64,000 bases of DNA from contig JAJTUQ010000002.1 of NCBI GenBank assembly GCA_021399445.1, positions 4,712,001 through 4,776,000 of the forward strand. Direction: 5' to 3'. Below the pieces are notes generated by a model, which had not been told where the DNA came from, made no database searches, and was given only the letters and a program-made list of their open reading frames with translations. This document shows, piece after piece, positions 43,686-58,387 of the stretch. Position 1 is the stretch's first letter, and each line of letters begins with the position of its first letter. The position numbers and the translations under genes were made by a program. This DNA comes from Xylogone sp. PMI_703. Taxonomy: Eukaryota; Ascomycota; Leotiomycetes.

Positions 43686-46600
43686 ATGAAGTTCGGACGG
43701 AAGTCAGTCTCGATAAGCCTGCCTCGGCTTATATTTTTGGTTCTGTTAGCGATTTGGGGCTAACGATCAAATAGTTTACCACGGAACCAGGTACCAGAAT
43801 GGTCATCATCATACATCAACTATAAAGGATTGAAGAAATTGATAAAGGCAGCCGTCGCCAATGCCAAAGCTGGAAAAGATGTCGACCTGACAGGTAACAT
43901 CTATTGGCGTTGGTGCCAAACTCCCCGGAAGCTAACTAGAGCATCTAGAGTTTTTCTTCTCCCTAGACCGGAATCTTGAAGGCGTTGACACATTTTATAA
44001 CAAGAAGCTCTCGGATGTGTCACGGCGTTTCAAACTCCTCCAAGATCGCTATGGCACTGCTGAAGATTCTCCCAAAGAGTTGGATCACGATGAAGTTGAA
44101 GAGTTGGTCGGGGCTCTTCTAGAACTCCGGGCTCTAGCCAGGAACCTGAAATGGTTCGGAGAAGTAAACCGTAGGGGGTTCCTAAAGATCACCAAGAAGT
44201 TGGATAAAAAGGTTCCAGATGCTTGCACCCAGCAGAGGTATCTTGATTCTCGAGTAGATGTCAAGCCATTTGCTACGAACATGACTCTCTCGATTGTGAT
44301 GAATTCAATCAACAAATGGCTGTCAACTCTTAGTGATTCCAAAACGGAAGGCCAATCCCGGCATGTCACCGTGGAGAACACACTAAAACGTGCTTCTTCC
44401 AAGACGATCCTTAATCTCCTTGGTGGGCTCACTGATGCAGTGGAGCAGGCAATACGAGATGATAATGGAGAGTCTTTGAAGGGGACGCTCTCGAAGATTA
44501 ATGTAGAAGCTGATGATCAGCTAATGCAGAAACTGCTGCTGAATCTGTTGCAACGGACCATCTCCTCGAGGGCTAAGACTTGTATTCGCTATCTTTTGGG
44601 GCAGATCAAGTCACTAGAGGAGATGGACGACGTTAACGAGAGAAACTGCCTCCACAGGCTAGTTATCTCGATTGGAAGGGCAAAATCAGCTGCACAGAAA
44701 CAGGACCAGGAACCAAAAGCTGTTGGGTTCGTGGATCCTGATGATTTAAACTATATCACTCCAGCCGCAGCCCGACGCGTCGGACCCCCCTCGAGCAAGC
44801 TAAAAGAATCATCACTTCTCAGCCTTGATGATGAGTCTGTTAAGCTATTGGATTATGTCCTTGACTCTTTAGAGGCTCATCAACGTGAGTCACTGAAGAG
44901 CCGCGATTCTTACGGGAGGTTTCCGCTTCATTATGCTGCTCAATTTGGATTCGTTGTTATATGTAACCTGATCATGCAACGGATGCAACAATGGGGACAG
45001 TTCAATGTAAGCAACGGTATCGATGCGCCGGAATGGCAGGATAATGAAGGTCTTGCACCGTTGCATCTCAGTGTTATGGAAGGACATCCTTTAACCACGA
45101 AGGCGCTATTAGCAGCAGAGAACTGGCAGGGTGAGAACGACCAGAAGCCGATACTAAGAAAAGATGTTACGAAGTCGAGCGCAGTGCTTGCCCTCGCTAC
45201 GAAGTCCAACTTTGAGGTTATTGTTAAGTTATTGGTGGATGCTGGAGTAGATATAAATTGGCAGGATGAGACCGGTGAAACTGCTTTGCATCTTGCAGCA
45301 CGCTTCGGACATGCTGAATGCGCCAGAATATTACTTGAGGGGACTGAGGACCAGAAAGCAAATCTCGAACTGGTCGAGAACTCTTTCGCCTGGACACCAC
45401 TTCATGTTGCGGCGGTAGATGGGCATCTCCCGATTGTAGAACTGTTATTAGCTGCAGGAGCTGACTATAATCGACCAGATGCTTTTGGTTGGATAGCAAG
45501 AGAACATGCAGCTTTACGAGGGCATCTAGTCATTGCGGAGAGGCTAGCCGCAGCGGATATGAATGATTCGAGCTCAGTGTCAGAAGTATCAGTAGAATCT
45601 GTCGCATCTCTGAGCACGCCGGCTTCAAGCCCACCTAAAATCTCTTCACTAGAAGCGCAACGCTCTCAGGGTGCATCGATAAAGACAACCGACCCCGTCA
45701 AGACCTTCGGACATACATACCTGAAAGACGAAAGTATGATATTAGTCAGCCTGGGCTCATTAGATCAGCGGAAGGATATCCCTGCTGTAAAACTTGACAG
45801 AATTCCCCTTGCGGAAGCTCATAAGACACAGTTAGATACGGCATTGTCAATTGTAGTGTCTGCAAGTGGTGCTAATGGTGAACCGTCTATTATCGATTTA
45901 CCGATCCACGATAATATATCTACGGAGCCCGTAACTTTCAAGGCAACTGATCCGTCTAATGTTAAGATATTCTTCGATCTTGTGCCAACATATTCAGGAA
46001 ACCAAGATCAAAAGCTTGGAAGGGCTGTTGCTATCTTATCTAGTGTCAAGCCAACCATTGGACGGAAGCGGATGACCCTACAAGGCGATATCAGTGTTCC
46101 AATCATTTCAGCCAATACTCTTGAAGTCATAGGTTGTGTGAATTTCAGCTTTCTGATTATCACCCCCTTCTCTCATCCGAACATGGAGGTCACTGCAAAA
46201 CAAACATACTGGAAAGAGATGTCTTCGACTATGCTCATTGGACACAGAGGTCTGGGCAAGAACATAACCACAAATAAATCGCTCCAGCTGGGAGAGAATA
46301 CACTTCAGTCTTTTATTGCAGCTGCTAACTTGGGAGCCAATTATGTCGAGTTTGACGTTCAACTTACAAAGGATCATGTCCCTGTTATATATCATGATTT
46401 CCTAGTCAGCGAAACTGGAATCGATGCACCTGTCCATACTTTGACACTCGAGCAGTTTCTCCATGTAAATCAACCTACTCCTCGAAAGTCGTCACCTCCA
46501 TCCCCACATCAAGACCCGCAAGATTCGCGAACACCCGTGAAGGTTGTTCGCGGAATGGATCGTCAACGTTCACTTTCCCTGGGTCATGATGTGGCAGAGT

Positions 46601-47372
46601 ATGATATGGCAGAACGAATGAAGCATACGAGAGACTTTAAAGAAAAGGGATATAAAGCCAATTCCAGAGGAAACTTCATTCAAGCTCCATTCACCACGCT
46701 TGAAGAGATGTTTGTCAAGCTTCCTCAAGAGGTTGGCTTCAACATAGAGATGAAATACCCGATGCTTTTTGAGTCGGAAGAACATGAGATGGACACATAT
46801 GCTGTAGAACTGAACAGCTTCGTCGATACGGTACTTACTAAAGTCTATGATCTTGGAAAGAAGAGAAAAATCATTTTCAGCAGCTTTAATCCGGACATAT
46901 GCCTTCTGCTAAGCTTCAAACAGCCTAATATTCCCATCCTCTTCCTAACAGATGCTGGCTCATCTGTTGTTGGTGATATCAGAGCCAGCAGTCTCCAAGA
47001 AGCTATCCGTTTTGCAAGTCGCTGGAATCTTCTTGGGATTGTGAGCGCAGCAGAACCATTGTGTAACAGTCCACGGCTGGTCAAAGTTGTGAAGGATAGC
47101 GGTTTAGTGTGTGTTAGTTACGGTGTATTAAATAACGATCCGGTCAAAGTCGAGGTGAGTTCTGGGCTATTATCTATGTGTCTACGCAAATGCCTAATAC
47201 CGATAAACAGCAACAAGTTCGGGAGGGTATCGATGCGGTTATTGTGGATAGTGTTTTGAAGATCCGTAATGGTCTGACCAAATCAACGGCTAAATCAACG
47301 CCTAATCCGACCAGAAGTTCAACGCCTAATACCAGTCTGGAAGATGCCGTTAAAGAGCAACTGACTATTTGA
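43686..47372 (+). CDS. GDE1: Glycerophosphocholine phosphodiesterase Gde1 (SPX-ankyrin-GDPD)
   Basis: Four exons (43686-43702, 43775-43893, 43949-47154, 47211-47372) encode 1167 aa. The SPX domain starts MKFGRNLPRNQVPEWSSSYI and includes NYKGLKKLIKAA and EFFFSLDRNLEGVDTFYNKK. Ankyrin repeats occupy about 350-570 (SYGRFPLHYAAQFGF, TGETALHLAARFGHAECARI, AWTPLHVAAVDGHLPIVELL). The GDPD barrel (about 805-1150) keeps its catalytic residues: GHRG near 810, ENTLQSF, VEFDVQ and VIYHDF. It therefore looks active, which separates it from Pho81/NUC-2, the related CDK inhibitor with a degenerate GDPD. It hydrolyses glycerophosphocholine to glycerol-3-phosphate and choline, and is usually under phosphate control through SPX and the PHO pathway. 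The first exon is 17 nt. Confidence 0.93.
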
Positions 47373-47777
47373 GCGCCGACGCATATAGAGTCTTTGATTT
47401 CAATTGTAGACACGATACTTTTAGCGCACTTCAAATGAATGATCTATGATAGACATAATTGAGCTTCTGTCTTTCCATTTATTGATTCCGTAGAAGGTAG
47501 GATTTCCACGGGAAATATTCAACTAAGCATCTAGGTAGTAAAACTCCAACACATTTGCTCTCTGTAACAACCTGTAACTCAGTAGGAAGCAACATCTTGG
47601 TTATATTTCAAATTTATATGTATCTATTGATGTTATACCTAAGATTGTCCGCACATGCTCTGTTTTACAACCTTTCCAGATATGTTCCTTATTTCCGGTC
47701 AACGCCAAAACGCCCCTAACGCCATGCGTTCTGCCAATAGGCAAATCAGTTCCACCGTGGTATCTCAACCAACCACT
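47373..47777. other. Convergent 3' intergenic region
   Basis: AT-rich spacer between GDE1 (+) and TAF10 (-) 3' ends. Nothing else is seen. Confidence 0.5.
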
Positions 47778-48408
47778 TCAACGATAGAACTCTCCGCGTT
47801 TAACATTGACCCCATATTCTCCAACGGCCATGCCCAAATCTTCCATGGTCAAAACAGTTCTATTCTGACTTCCTCCTTGTCCACCGCCACCGTATCCGGG
47901 CCTCTGAATCCCCAATGGACCCCCACGGCCTTGCTGTTCTTTACTTCCTGGTGCAGTGGCTGGTTGGCCTGGAATGGGAAATCCTGCAGCAGCACCTAGA
48001 TTCCCCATTGGATTATTTGATGATGAGTTTGAGGAGCGAATTCTTGAATACTGGTATGCATCTGCTGCAATATCGGCGATGAATTTCTGGGTTGCCAAAG
48101 CGAGAAGGCGTGCGAGGCGGGGGTCAGTCTGAGGTGGTGGAGGTAGCCCAGCCTTCGTCAGATAATAGTTTGTTACTGCATCTGGGATCTTTGAATCTCA
48201 TTAGCATTCTCCAAGATACGAGAGCCAAGAATGAACATACTATTGGAGCATAATCGTCCATTTTGGATAGGAACTCCTTGAGTGATGTATCTTTGCGAGA
48301 GGGGAGTTTCGGCTCGGGTGCTGGAGCTACTGGATCGAGTTCCTCATCTTGAGCATTTGAGGGAGGGATAAGATCCGTATTGGGGTCAGGAGAAGGTGCA
48401 TTAGCCAT
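47778..48408 (-). CDS. TAF10: TFIID/SAGA subunit TAF10
   Basis: Two exons, 48408-48241 and 48188-47778, joined in phase 0 over a 52-nt intron, give 192 aa. After an acidic, Pro-rich N-tail, the histone fold begins [15 protein letters not shown] and continues [20 protein letters not shown], then [20 protein letters not shown]. An inserted Gly/Pro/Gln-rich loop (about 120-165) separates this from the last helix, [20 protein letters not shown], ending KRGEFYR. TAF10 pairs with TAF3/TAF8 in TFIID and with Spt7 in SAGA, acting at RNA polymerase II promoters. The loop is longer than in yeast or human, as is usual for filamentous fungi. It is divergent from PRP43, 436 bp between starts. Confidence 0.93.
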
Positions 48409-48844
48409 GTTGTCGAAGATGGTCAGATGCGATGATTAAAGGTGGAGTTGACGTCGCGATAGACCGCGATTGAGGTAGCCCCAAGGCGGTGAGACAATCT
48501 AGACTAGACTCAGGTCCGGTAGACTACAGGCACTTTCTGTACTTATTTATGATATAACTCAGTATTCCAGATGGAGACATCCTATAATAAAGATAATCTT
48601 TCGACGGTAATACAATCTTTATATTTAGTGTTTTTTCTCGAAATAATTAACAATTCATTGCTAATATCGGCGTGGTAGTAAGGAAATCCAATACTGCGTA
48701 GCTCGTCCTTTATCGGCTACCGTAGGATACTGCTATCTAGCCGAGCTAGCGAGGATTTTTGATCTTTTATTTGCGATAAACCTCATCAGCCTCGTCTACT
48801 AGTCTGAAATAAATTCAGAACACTATTCTGAGCCGGCAATCGCC
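48409..48844. other. Divergent promoter region of TAF10 and PRP43
   Basis: 436 bp shared by two outward-facing gene-expression genes. AT-rich in its middle part. No recognised motif beyond that. Confidence 0.5.
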
Positions 48845-51250
<2,406 letters not shown>

Positions 51251-52753
51251 TGATTGACTGTTCAATTCGATAGCCTTGTAAGCCTTGTACTTTCACTTTA
51301 CTGCGATTGATGTCCCAGGGAACAGCACCGGAGGGCATTGCGTGCGGAGTTATAAATGCTTAATGACAGATAGATAAACCCGGACATATGTAGATTAGCA
51401 CAACAGAGAGATAGAACAAAGATTCTTATCTAGTACTTGAACTGTATACAGATGGCTTATGCAGTTAATGCCTACTATTGGTTTAATCAGGCTGATAGAG
51501 CACATTTTCCAGGAGCATCCACACTGTGATTAGCGGATGAGAAGCCTTTGTTAGAAGTCGAAACCATGCAGTTCATCATGCTTGTTTGGATAGTTTCGTT
51601 TTACTATCTTGCTCATCAATCAGGTTCCCATCAGATTCAGGGGATATCGCCCCCTTGTGGCTTTCTCCTCAAATGAGAATCGAGCTATCTAATACTCACT
51701 AATACAGGTAGATTAGTAGGGAAGCCGTCTTTTAAGATTTTTTGCTAGCATTAGATCGAGTGTTCATTTATAGTATGACTACTAAAATATAACATTGCGC
51801 AGAGCCGCAGGTGCAGAATTGCTATATATCTATGAGTCAGCTATGGTGTTCTTTTGAATTCGAACTGACGCATATGGTGGTTCTCAACAAATCAACAGGT
51901 ATGCAGCATATCAGGAGCAGTATCCATGACAGAGAAAGCCCGTTACTGAGCAATATAGTCAAACATACTGTGAGCGCACATTTGTTAGCGATCTTTTGAT
52001 CGTTCCTTCCTTTCGTAGCGAACTTTCCTTGTGTTGGAAGCGCTCACCTTTCACATCATGTACATCTATTTATTGACCATCGGTTTCAATCTCACTCTCA
52101 CTTCTCTCTCCACCTTCATACGAAAATTTCACCATCTTCTTCTATACCTTGGTGATTTTGCTACTTCTTCGCTCAAGCCATTTCGAAGCCAATTAGATTG
52201 CAAAGGGGCTTTGCATGGTAAGTTCTTTGACTTTTATTTCATGCGAACACGCCGAGCCCACCATGTCTCACCAAACATCACATTACAAAGCCGGTCTTCA
52301 TGAGAAAATAAACATACAGCATCTCTTATTTCCAAGTGCCTATTGGCTCCTTTTCATGATAAACATACTGGGAGTTTGTACCACGCCGTTGGTGAAGTTG
52401 AGGAACACACTTTTCAGAATACCTACGTCTGTCTTTTGGGGATATAGAAACACATCATTCTTGCCATCTACCTACCTAATTAGATTAATTACTAATACAA
52501 CATGATGCAGAGAAGTTTGTTCCTTATATTGCAGCTGGAATTCAGTGCTTTTGTCGAGATTTTACAGCCAAAGTCACCGTGCGTTGATATCAGAAGCTTT
52601 ATTATCATTTCACTTCCTGAGTTGAGGTGAAACGAATTGCATCAATGATATGCGTATGCTAGGTACTCTTGTATGAACAATTTGTTAGTTTCATCGGGTT
52701 CCAGGGAGTTTCTCGTTGCATACAGTAGCTAACTTATTTACAGGTACAACAAA
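51251..52753. other. Intergenic region upstream of the candidate eIF4E-binding gene
   Basis: About 1.5 kb. Frames at 52031-52303 and 52215-52505 have no family resemblance. T/C-rich tracts near 52060-52160 and an AG followed by GTACAACAAA just before the next ATG suggest a long 5' UTR, perhaps with an intron. Confidence 0.45.
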
Positions 52754-55700
52754 ATGGCCAACCCTGATATTGAGATCCCTCCACATCGAGCTTATTCCAT
52801 TGCGGAGCTGCTTCATATGAGAACTACCCTTCCATTTGTCAGCTGCGTCGTCTCAAAATTATCTCCATATAGAGATGCTGGCAAGTTCATTCACTCTGAA
52901 GATGGCAATCCTTCATGTAAACTGATTAAGTGGCAAGCAATAGACGTTATTAAGATTCCTAGCGAGGCTTACAGAGATCCAGACAATTATATTTGCTCAA
53001 CAAAATCTCTAAATGAATGGAGATTAGAAAGCAGTGAACATAATGGTTCCGCACAAGCTAGTTCTAAGGAACCTACTATCGCCAATGATGACAGCGCTCC
53101 AACGACTTTCTCAAACAAGCAAAAGACACAATGGCATCTTCGTGGCCGCAATAGCTCACAAAACTCTTCGCAGCCTATTTCTGCCCCTACCGAGATTTTA
53201 TCTCAACAATCAGAAAACTTTCGGAGATTCCATAGAGCAGTTGCTTCACCCACTCATGTGCGAGTTACAGCTGGTGGTCGTATTGTACCAAATATTCCCG
53301 CTATAGAGCCCCCGAAATTGATATCAGTTCCTGCTACTACAGCCTCTGAGGCTCAAAAAAAGCTTTCTATGACCGACTTTGACAATACGCAGTTCAGTCA
53401 ACCATTACAGGACAAAGATCTTTTGACCTCCTTCAACCTATTTTCAATGGATAATGGCCAGCATAATCACTCTGTTCTTCATACAGGGTTCCAATTCCCT
53501 CTTCCTAGCTACGGCATTTCTAACCATGACAAGACGTACGGAACCAGATCATCAAATGGCTTCACAGATAGCATCAGAGGTATCTCGCAGCCAGAACTGG
53601 GACATCAGCCTATCCGGCTATCAAATCCAGCCCAGCTCAACAATATTAAACCATTCATTTATAATGGTCAAGTGGTCTGGCCGGCGCCTCCTGGCTTCCA
53701 TCCGCCTCCAAACACACCGGCGATCCCTATTACTATGCTTGGTAATCCACATGCGATACCTCCAGTTTCACCTTCTTTCATCGCTCATAGACAGTCGCCT
53801 AGTCTTGCATTTCCTTGTGGCTTTCCAGGGCTTCAGAACGGTTTAGATTCCCAAAGCTTGTCTGGAACACACCAAATGACAGGAGGCACATTAGCGACTC
53901 CTAGAGTGCCCCCAAAGTTCTTTGCTTCGGAGATCACAGCTGAAGGCGTTCGCCACAATTTAAATTATATGGAAAACCAATTGAAGAATAATGGACACCA
54001 GATTAACGGAATTGAAGCAATTAATGACCGCCAGCACACAACGAGCTCCCTTCGAGAGATGGAGAAAATGCTGCAAGTTCAACCGACTCAGGAGAAGGGT
54101 ATTGCAGCCGTGCCTTTGGACCAATTCAAAAATACTAGCCCGACCGCAGAGTTTATGGGGTTCACACCAGCAATGAAAGAATATCATAATACTATAAGTG
54201 TTGGCAATTGTCTTCCAATGATGTACCCAGCAAACCAGGCAGAAAAATATGGAGAACTACAACCCTACACTGCTGCCCAGTCAAAATCAGGACCAGTAAC
54301 AAGTTCTCGACTGACCCTGGATACGGCAAAAGCGCCACCATTTCACCCTCGCTGTTCTGTTGCAGCTCTCCCGAATGCAACCAGCAAAGATACATCAAAT
54401 GAGAAGCCTCTGGCTATTCTACCAAGAGCTGAGGGTATTGAAATCACTGAGCGTCTCATGTCAGCATCATCGGGAGATTGGGATGCAAACTCTAGGACTC
54501 AATCTGCTAAAGTGGACTGGGCCAGGGTTTTTAGAGACAAAATTGATTTTGACAAAGCACGAGCAACGGGAAAACGAACTTCACGAGCAATTGCTGGGAA
54601 AGGTACGCCTAAAAATAGAGAAAAGTCACCATCTCAGAGTTTTACTGAGGGAGTTACGAATGTCGATGATCCTCAGCCTTACCTTGTTGGACTTCCACCT
54701 CCGGGAAAGTCGATCAGTCAAGTGCAAAGCAATGAGTATGTCTATTCAAGACCATTAACAGCTGAAGAGCTCCGAGCTAGACACCTCTATTGGGGAAGTG
54801 CTCCTCGCGCTACTCATACTGGACTGCCGAGGTTTGATGGTAAAGATTTCTACCCTGCATCCCCTGTTAAGGGTCTTGATAGTAGAGATCAAAGTCCGTT
54901 TATCTCTCCCGCAGAAAAGATACATCGCAGCAGCTCACTTCCTAAAGTACCACCTCCTAGTGATGTTCCTGACTTTGGAGATCTCTTCAGTGACCCATCT
55001 CCTATTCCTGACTCGGTCTATAGAGCACTCTCAGACACCAGCGATAGCTATTCTCAAGAATTCTTGAAGCACTACCATAAGCACCTTACAGAGCCGGAGC
55101 CCTCTAATCAGCACGAAAGAAATCATAGCAACGATGCAATTAGTTCACCACAACTATCAATTGGAGCGCCTGCTACGGACTCACCAACAAATGACAAGCC
55201 TTCAGCACGCATGAAGCAACCAGTCGCCTATGACACTCCCATTAAAAGGAATCAGGTTCACGGCGTACCAAATACCAGCTCTACGGATATACCAAGTGCA
55301 ACTTCCCTAGCTGATATGGGAAGGACCCCTGAATCAGGTCAACATAATCAACACCGCTCATCAGCATATAGTCGTGAAGCTAACATTGCCCAACGAGTAG
55401 CAACTTCCGAAAGGTAAGCTTTGTGTGACATAGCCCTTACAGAAAGTGGATACTAATAATCGCCATCAGCACTGAAAAGCACAATCTCTTCCTACAAACT
55501 ATGCTACGACATACAACTGGTGCTCAAATGGCAGCGCCAGTACTCTCAGGAGCGGTTTCCCCCATGACTGCGCAAGGGTCCTTACCTCTATATCGCGGCT
55601 CTGCAGACATTCTCTCGCCAATCATGACTGGAGTTTCAGACCCTACGAATAATATGCAAAACCCACTTGGACTGGAATCATTCACGCCTGCTTATAAGGC

Positions 55701-55866
55701 CTTAGAGCACATCATGTCTTTGAAGTACAGTATCCCAACCAGAGCCGATCGGCCTCCCTTGGACATAGGGGCAGAGCCACTTTTGCGATATTTGGCACAG
55801 AAGGCCGATGAAGAACGAAAGATGGCAGCGAGTGGCTGGAACGAAAACATTCAAGGTGCCTACTAA
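52754..55866 (+). CDS. Large disordered protein with an N-terminal eIF4E-binding-like motif
   Basis: Two exons, 52754-55413 and 55470-55866, joined in phase 2 over a 56-nt intron, give 1018 aa. No catalytic domain is visible and most of the chain is Ser/Pro/Asn/Gln-rich and probably disordered. The N-terminus contains HRAYSIAELLHMR: Tyr14-x4-Leu19-Leu20 is an exact match to the eIF4E-binding consensus YxxxxL plus hydrophobic, in the same start-proximal position as in yeast Caf20 (YTIDELFQL) and near the start in animal 4E-T. A QWHLRGR motif follows near residue 117. Conserved-looking islands include DWARVFRDKIDFDKARATGKR and a C-terminal helix set (SFTPAYKALEHIMSLKYSIP, EPLLRYLAQKADEERKM). 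A cap-binding translational repressor or P-body scaffold is inferred, not shown. Confidence 0.7.
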
Positions 55867-57243
55867 TCGGGCGTAGTCCTGTAAGAATTCACAGTGATAA
55901 TTTTTTCTGTTTTATGGCACGTGGGGATGGATGCCAGTATTCTAGTGCCATTCTACTGAGTGCCGCGACGGCATCTTATCGGGATTACTGCGTGCAACCA
56001 GGCTGAAGAACACTTTCTACTCTCTGCTTTCTGTTTTTGCTTTCCTCGCTTGCACTCGTGTAGAAGGAGTGAAGGATCCCGGTTGCGGACATCAGTTTGC
56101 TATGTGCCAGAGGTTTTGCTACATGACCTCCCTCGCTCGAGAGCCTGATAGGTTGATATGTGCAATAGGAAGATGTAACGACCCCTACCTGTCGCTGAGG
56201 GATGGGTGCTTTCCATGTTATTATGAACCAGACTGACTTTAATTTCCTTTATTAAATCTTTACAATAGCTTGTTCTTAGTCTCCTGAATTGAGACGTGAC
56301 CTGAGAAAAGAGGCAATGAGGACTTTTAGTCCACTCCTTTTGAAAAGGTCACGAAGCTTGTAGCGGATGAACATGATGTACATAGCTTGCAAGCAATAAA
56401 ATCCATTGATAAACGCTGTACCATTGCTTGAGGGATCTCGCAGAAATGGTTGTAGTTGGTAATCATGTGACGTACGCTCTGGGACTTTGCAGCCGTATAC
56501 TCCGTATGGAGCACGATAATTTTGGGTAGTGGTAGGGCAGGCGCATGGGAGAAATACATACCGGTAATGCATGATGGGCAGATGGAGCGAGACGTTTTGG
56601 GATCTAGGCCCGGGAATTTCCCGACGGGAAGAAGTAATTACGACAGAGTACAGAGGAATGAATGTGCTTTCAGTCTGTCCGATCACTGTACTGGAGGTGC
56701 TGCAGAGTGCGATATTGGTCTGGAGAGCCCCTCACACGGAGAATAGAGTTGAGGGATGCGGTAACCACGGCGGTGCCAGTGAGCCACGGAGCACGCAAGC
56801 AAAGGGAAAAAGGGCAAGGGAAAAGGGCCAAGAGGGTTGCATGGAGCTACGGTGCTGCGGAGCAAAAGTGGTGGATCCCAAGCGCTGTGCGATGAGATCA
56901 TTGAGGAGCAAAAAGATGCATGGGGATTGGAGTCCGCATGGGTTATGATATGTATTACGGAGTAGGTGTACGCATTGTGCGAGATGATGAGATGAGAAGA
57001 GGGAAGTCCCGTTGGATTGGTGCGGAAGTGGTTGACGGAAAGATTATGGTGAGGGTAGGTTGTTGGTTTCGTGGAGAACAAGTAAAGTACAGGACGAAGC
57101 ATGAAGCTGTGATGAAGGCAATTATTAGTACAGAATTTCCTCCTCTAAGAGTGGCTTGGGGAAGGTTGGGACGCGTCCTGCTTGGCGGGTTGATGAAACT
57201 TAGGAATATTCAAGCACGCGGTACTTTGTCTTTGTGCGCTGAA

Positions 57244-57512
57244 CTGGAGATGGTTACTGTAAGTTACTGTACGCTGCTTATGAAGCACGTGTGGCCCAGG
57301 AAGGACTTACGGAGTATGTTACTGTACTACGGCCGAATAGGGGGTGGCCAACTGCCGCTGGTGCAGTAGTACAGCAACGAGCATAGCACCTGCAATAGAC
57401 TGCCAATAGTACAGACTACACTGCGGCAGTACAGTAGTACCACAATAGACTGAACAGTATCGTAGCACCTTCCTTCATACTGTACGGTACTGTACAGTAC
57501 TGGTCTGGGCTA
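57244..57512. repeat. Cluster of TACTGTAC/GTACAGTAC palindromic words
   Basis: The stretch repeatedly shows TTACTGTA, AGTACAG and ATAGACTG words and ends with three adjoining palindromic units (57479-57502: ACTGTACGGTACTGTACAGT). It can fold on itself. There is no coding potential. Confidence 0.7.
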
Positions 57513-58346
57513 TCTCAGGCCCACGGTGGAGGATGCACTCGTCGCCACGGGCGAGCAAGAGCTGCCAATTGCGGCCGCGTGGGAGGGAGCGTGAGAAGAG
57601 GCTGAAGGCTGACTGCATTGCCAGTATTATCCATCCAGTCCTGTACGCCAGCGTTCTGCTCGTGTTGGGTGGAACAGGTCAAGAAAAGAGAGAGAGACAG
57701 AATTGGAATAATTTCCAATAATCCAAGAGGCAAAGGAAAGGAAAACCTGGAATAGGGCCAAGGTGATAGGCCCCAGATGATAGGCCCAGGCGTGCTCCTG
57801 CTCTTTGGCGGGATCGTCCATCGCCGCGTCTAGGCCAAAGTTGCACGTTTTGTAGCGACAGACAAGAAGGCAGGACAGGAACAAGGTGACTTGCACGGTA
57901 CTTGACGACAGCGCATCGCTGCACTGTGCCGCCATGTATCTCGGGGTCGCTGCCGTTGCCACAACTCCCGCCCAGATCGTCCCGAACACGTAGTCCACCA
58001 AAGTCCGGCTGCCGTCCTGGGCGGCGGGACACGGGGTGTAATGTGTACGTCCAGGTATCCTCGAAGTATCTCCTGTACCTGCCTCATATGATGCTATCGC
58101 GCAAAAGGTACAAAGATACATTCAAGTACGCACGAGATACTCGACCCGCAAATACTAAAAAGTCCCCCATTTAACCCCCATTTATTGTTGATTCACTAGA
58201 GTCCTGTAGCGGGCACCCTAACTCCTGTGCGGCTGCCGACTCAACATCTTCTTGCCCTTCACCGCGGACTGGTCACGCTGGTGAGGGCGAAAAAAGAACC
58301 AAAAAAAGGAAGGACAGGCTACTGCTTCATCCATCTATCTATCCGT

Positions 58347-58387
58347 TAATCAATCAATCAATCGATCCACCACTCAATCAATCAATT
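58347..58387. repeat. ATCA-type microsatellite
   Basis: Imperfect runs of AATC/ATCA units interrupted by CGATCCACCACTC, in the probable leader or promoter of the kinase gene. Confidence 0.8.

Noticed and set aside
57627..58121. 164-codon minus-strand open frame in the long gap before NRC-2
   Set aside because: Several overlapping frames of similar length exist on both strands here, as expected from higher GC. No recognisable protein.
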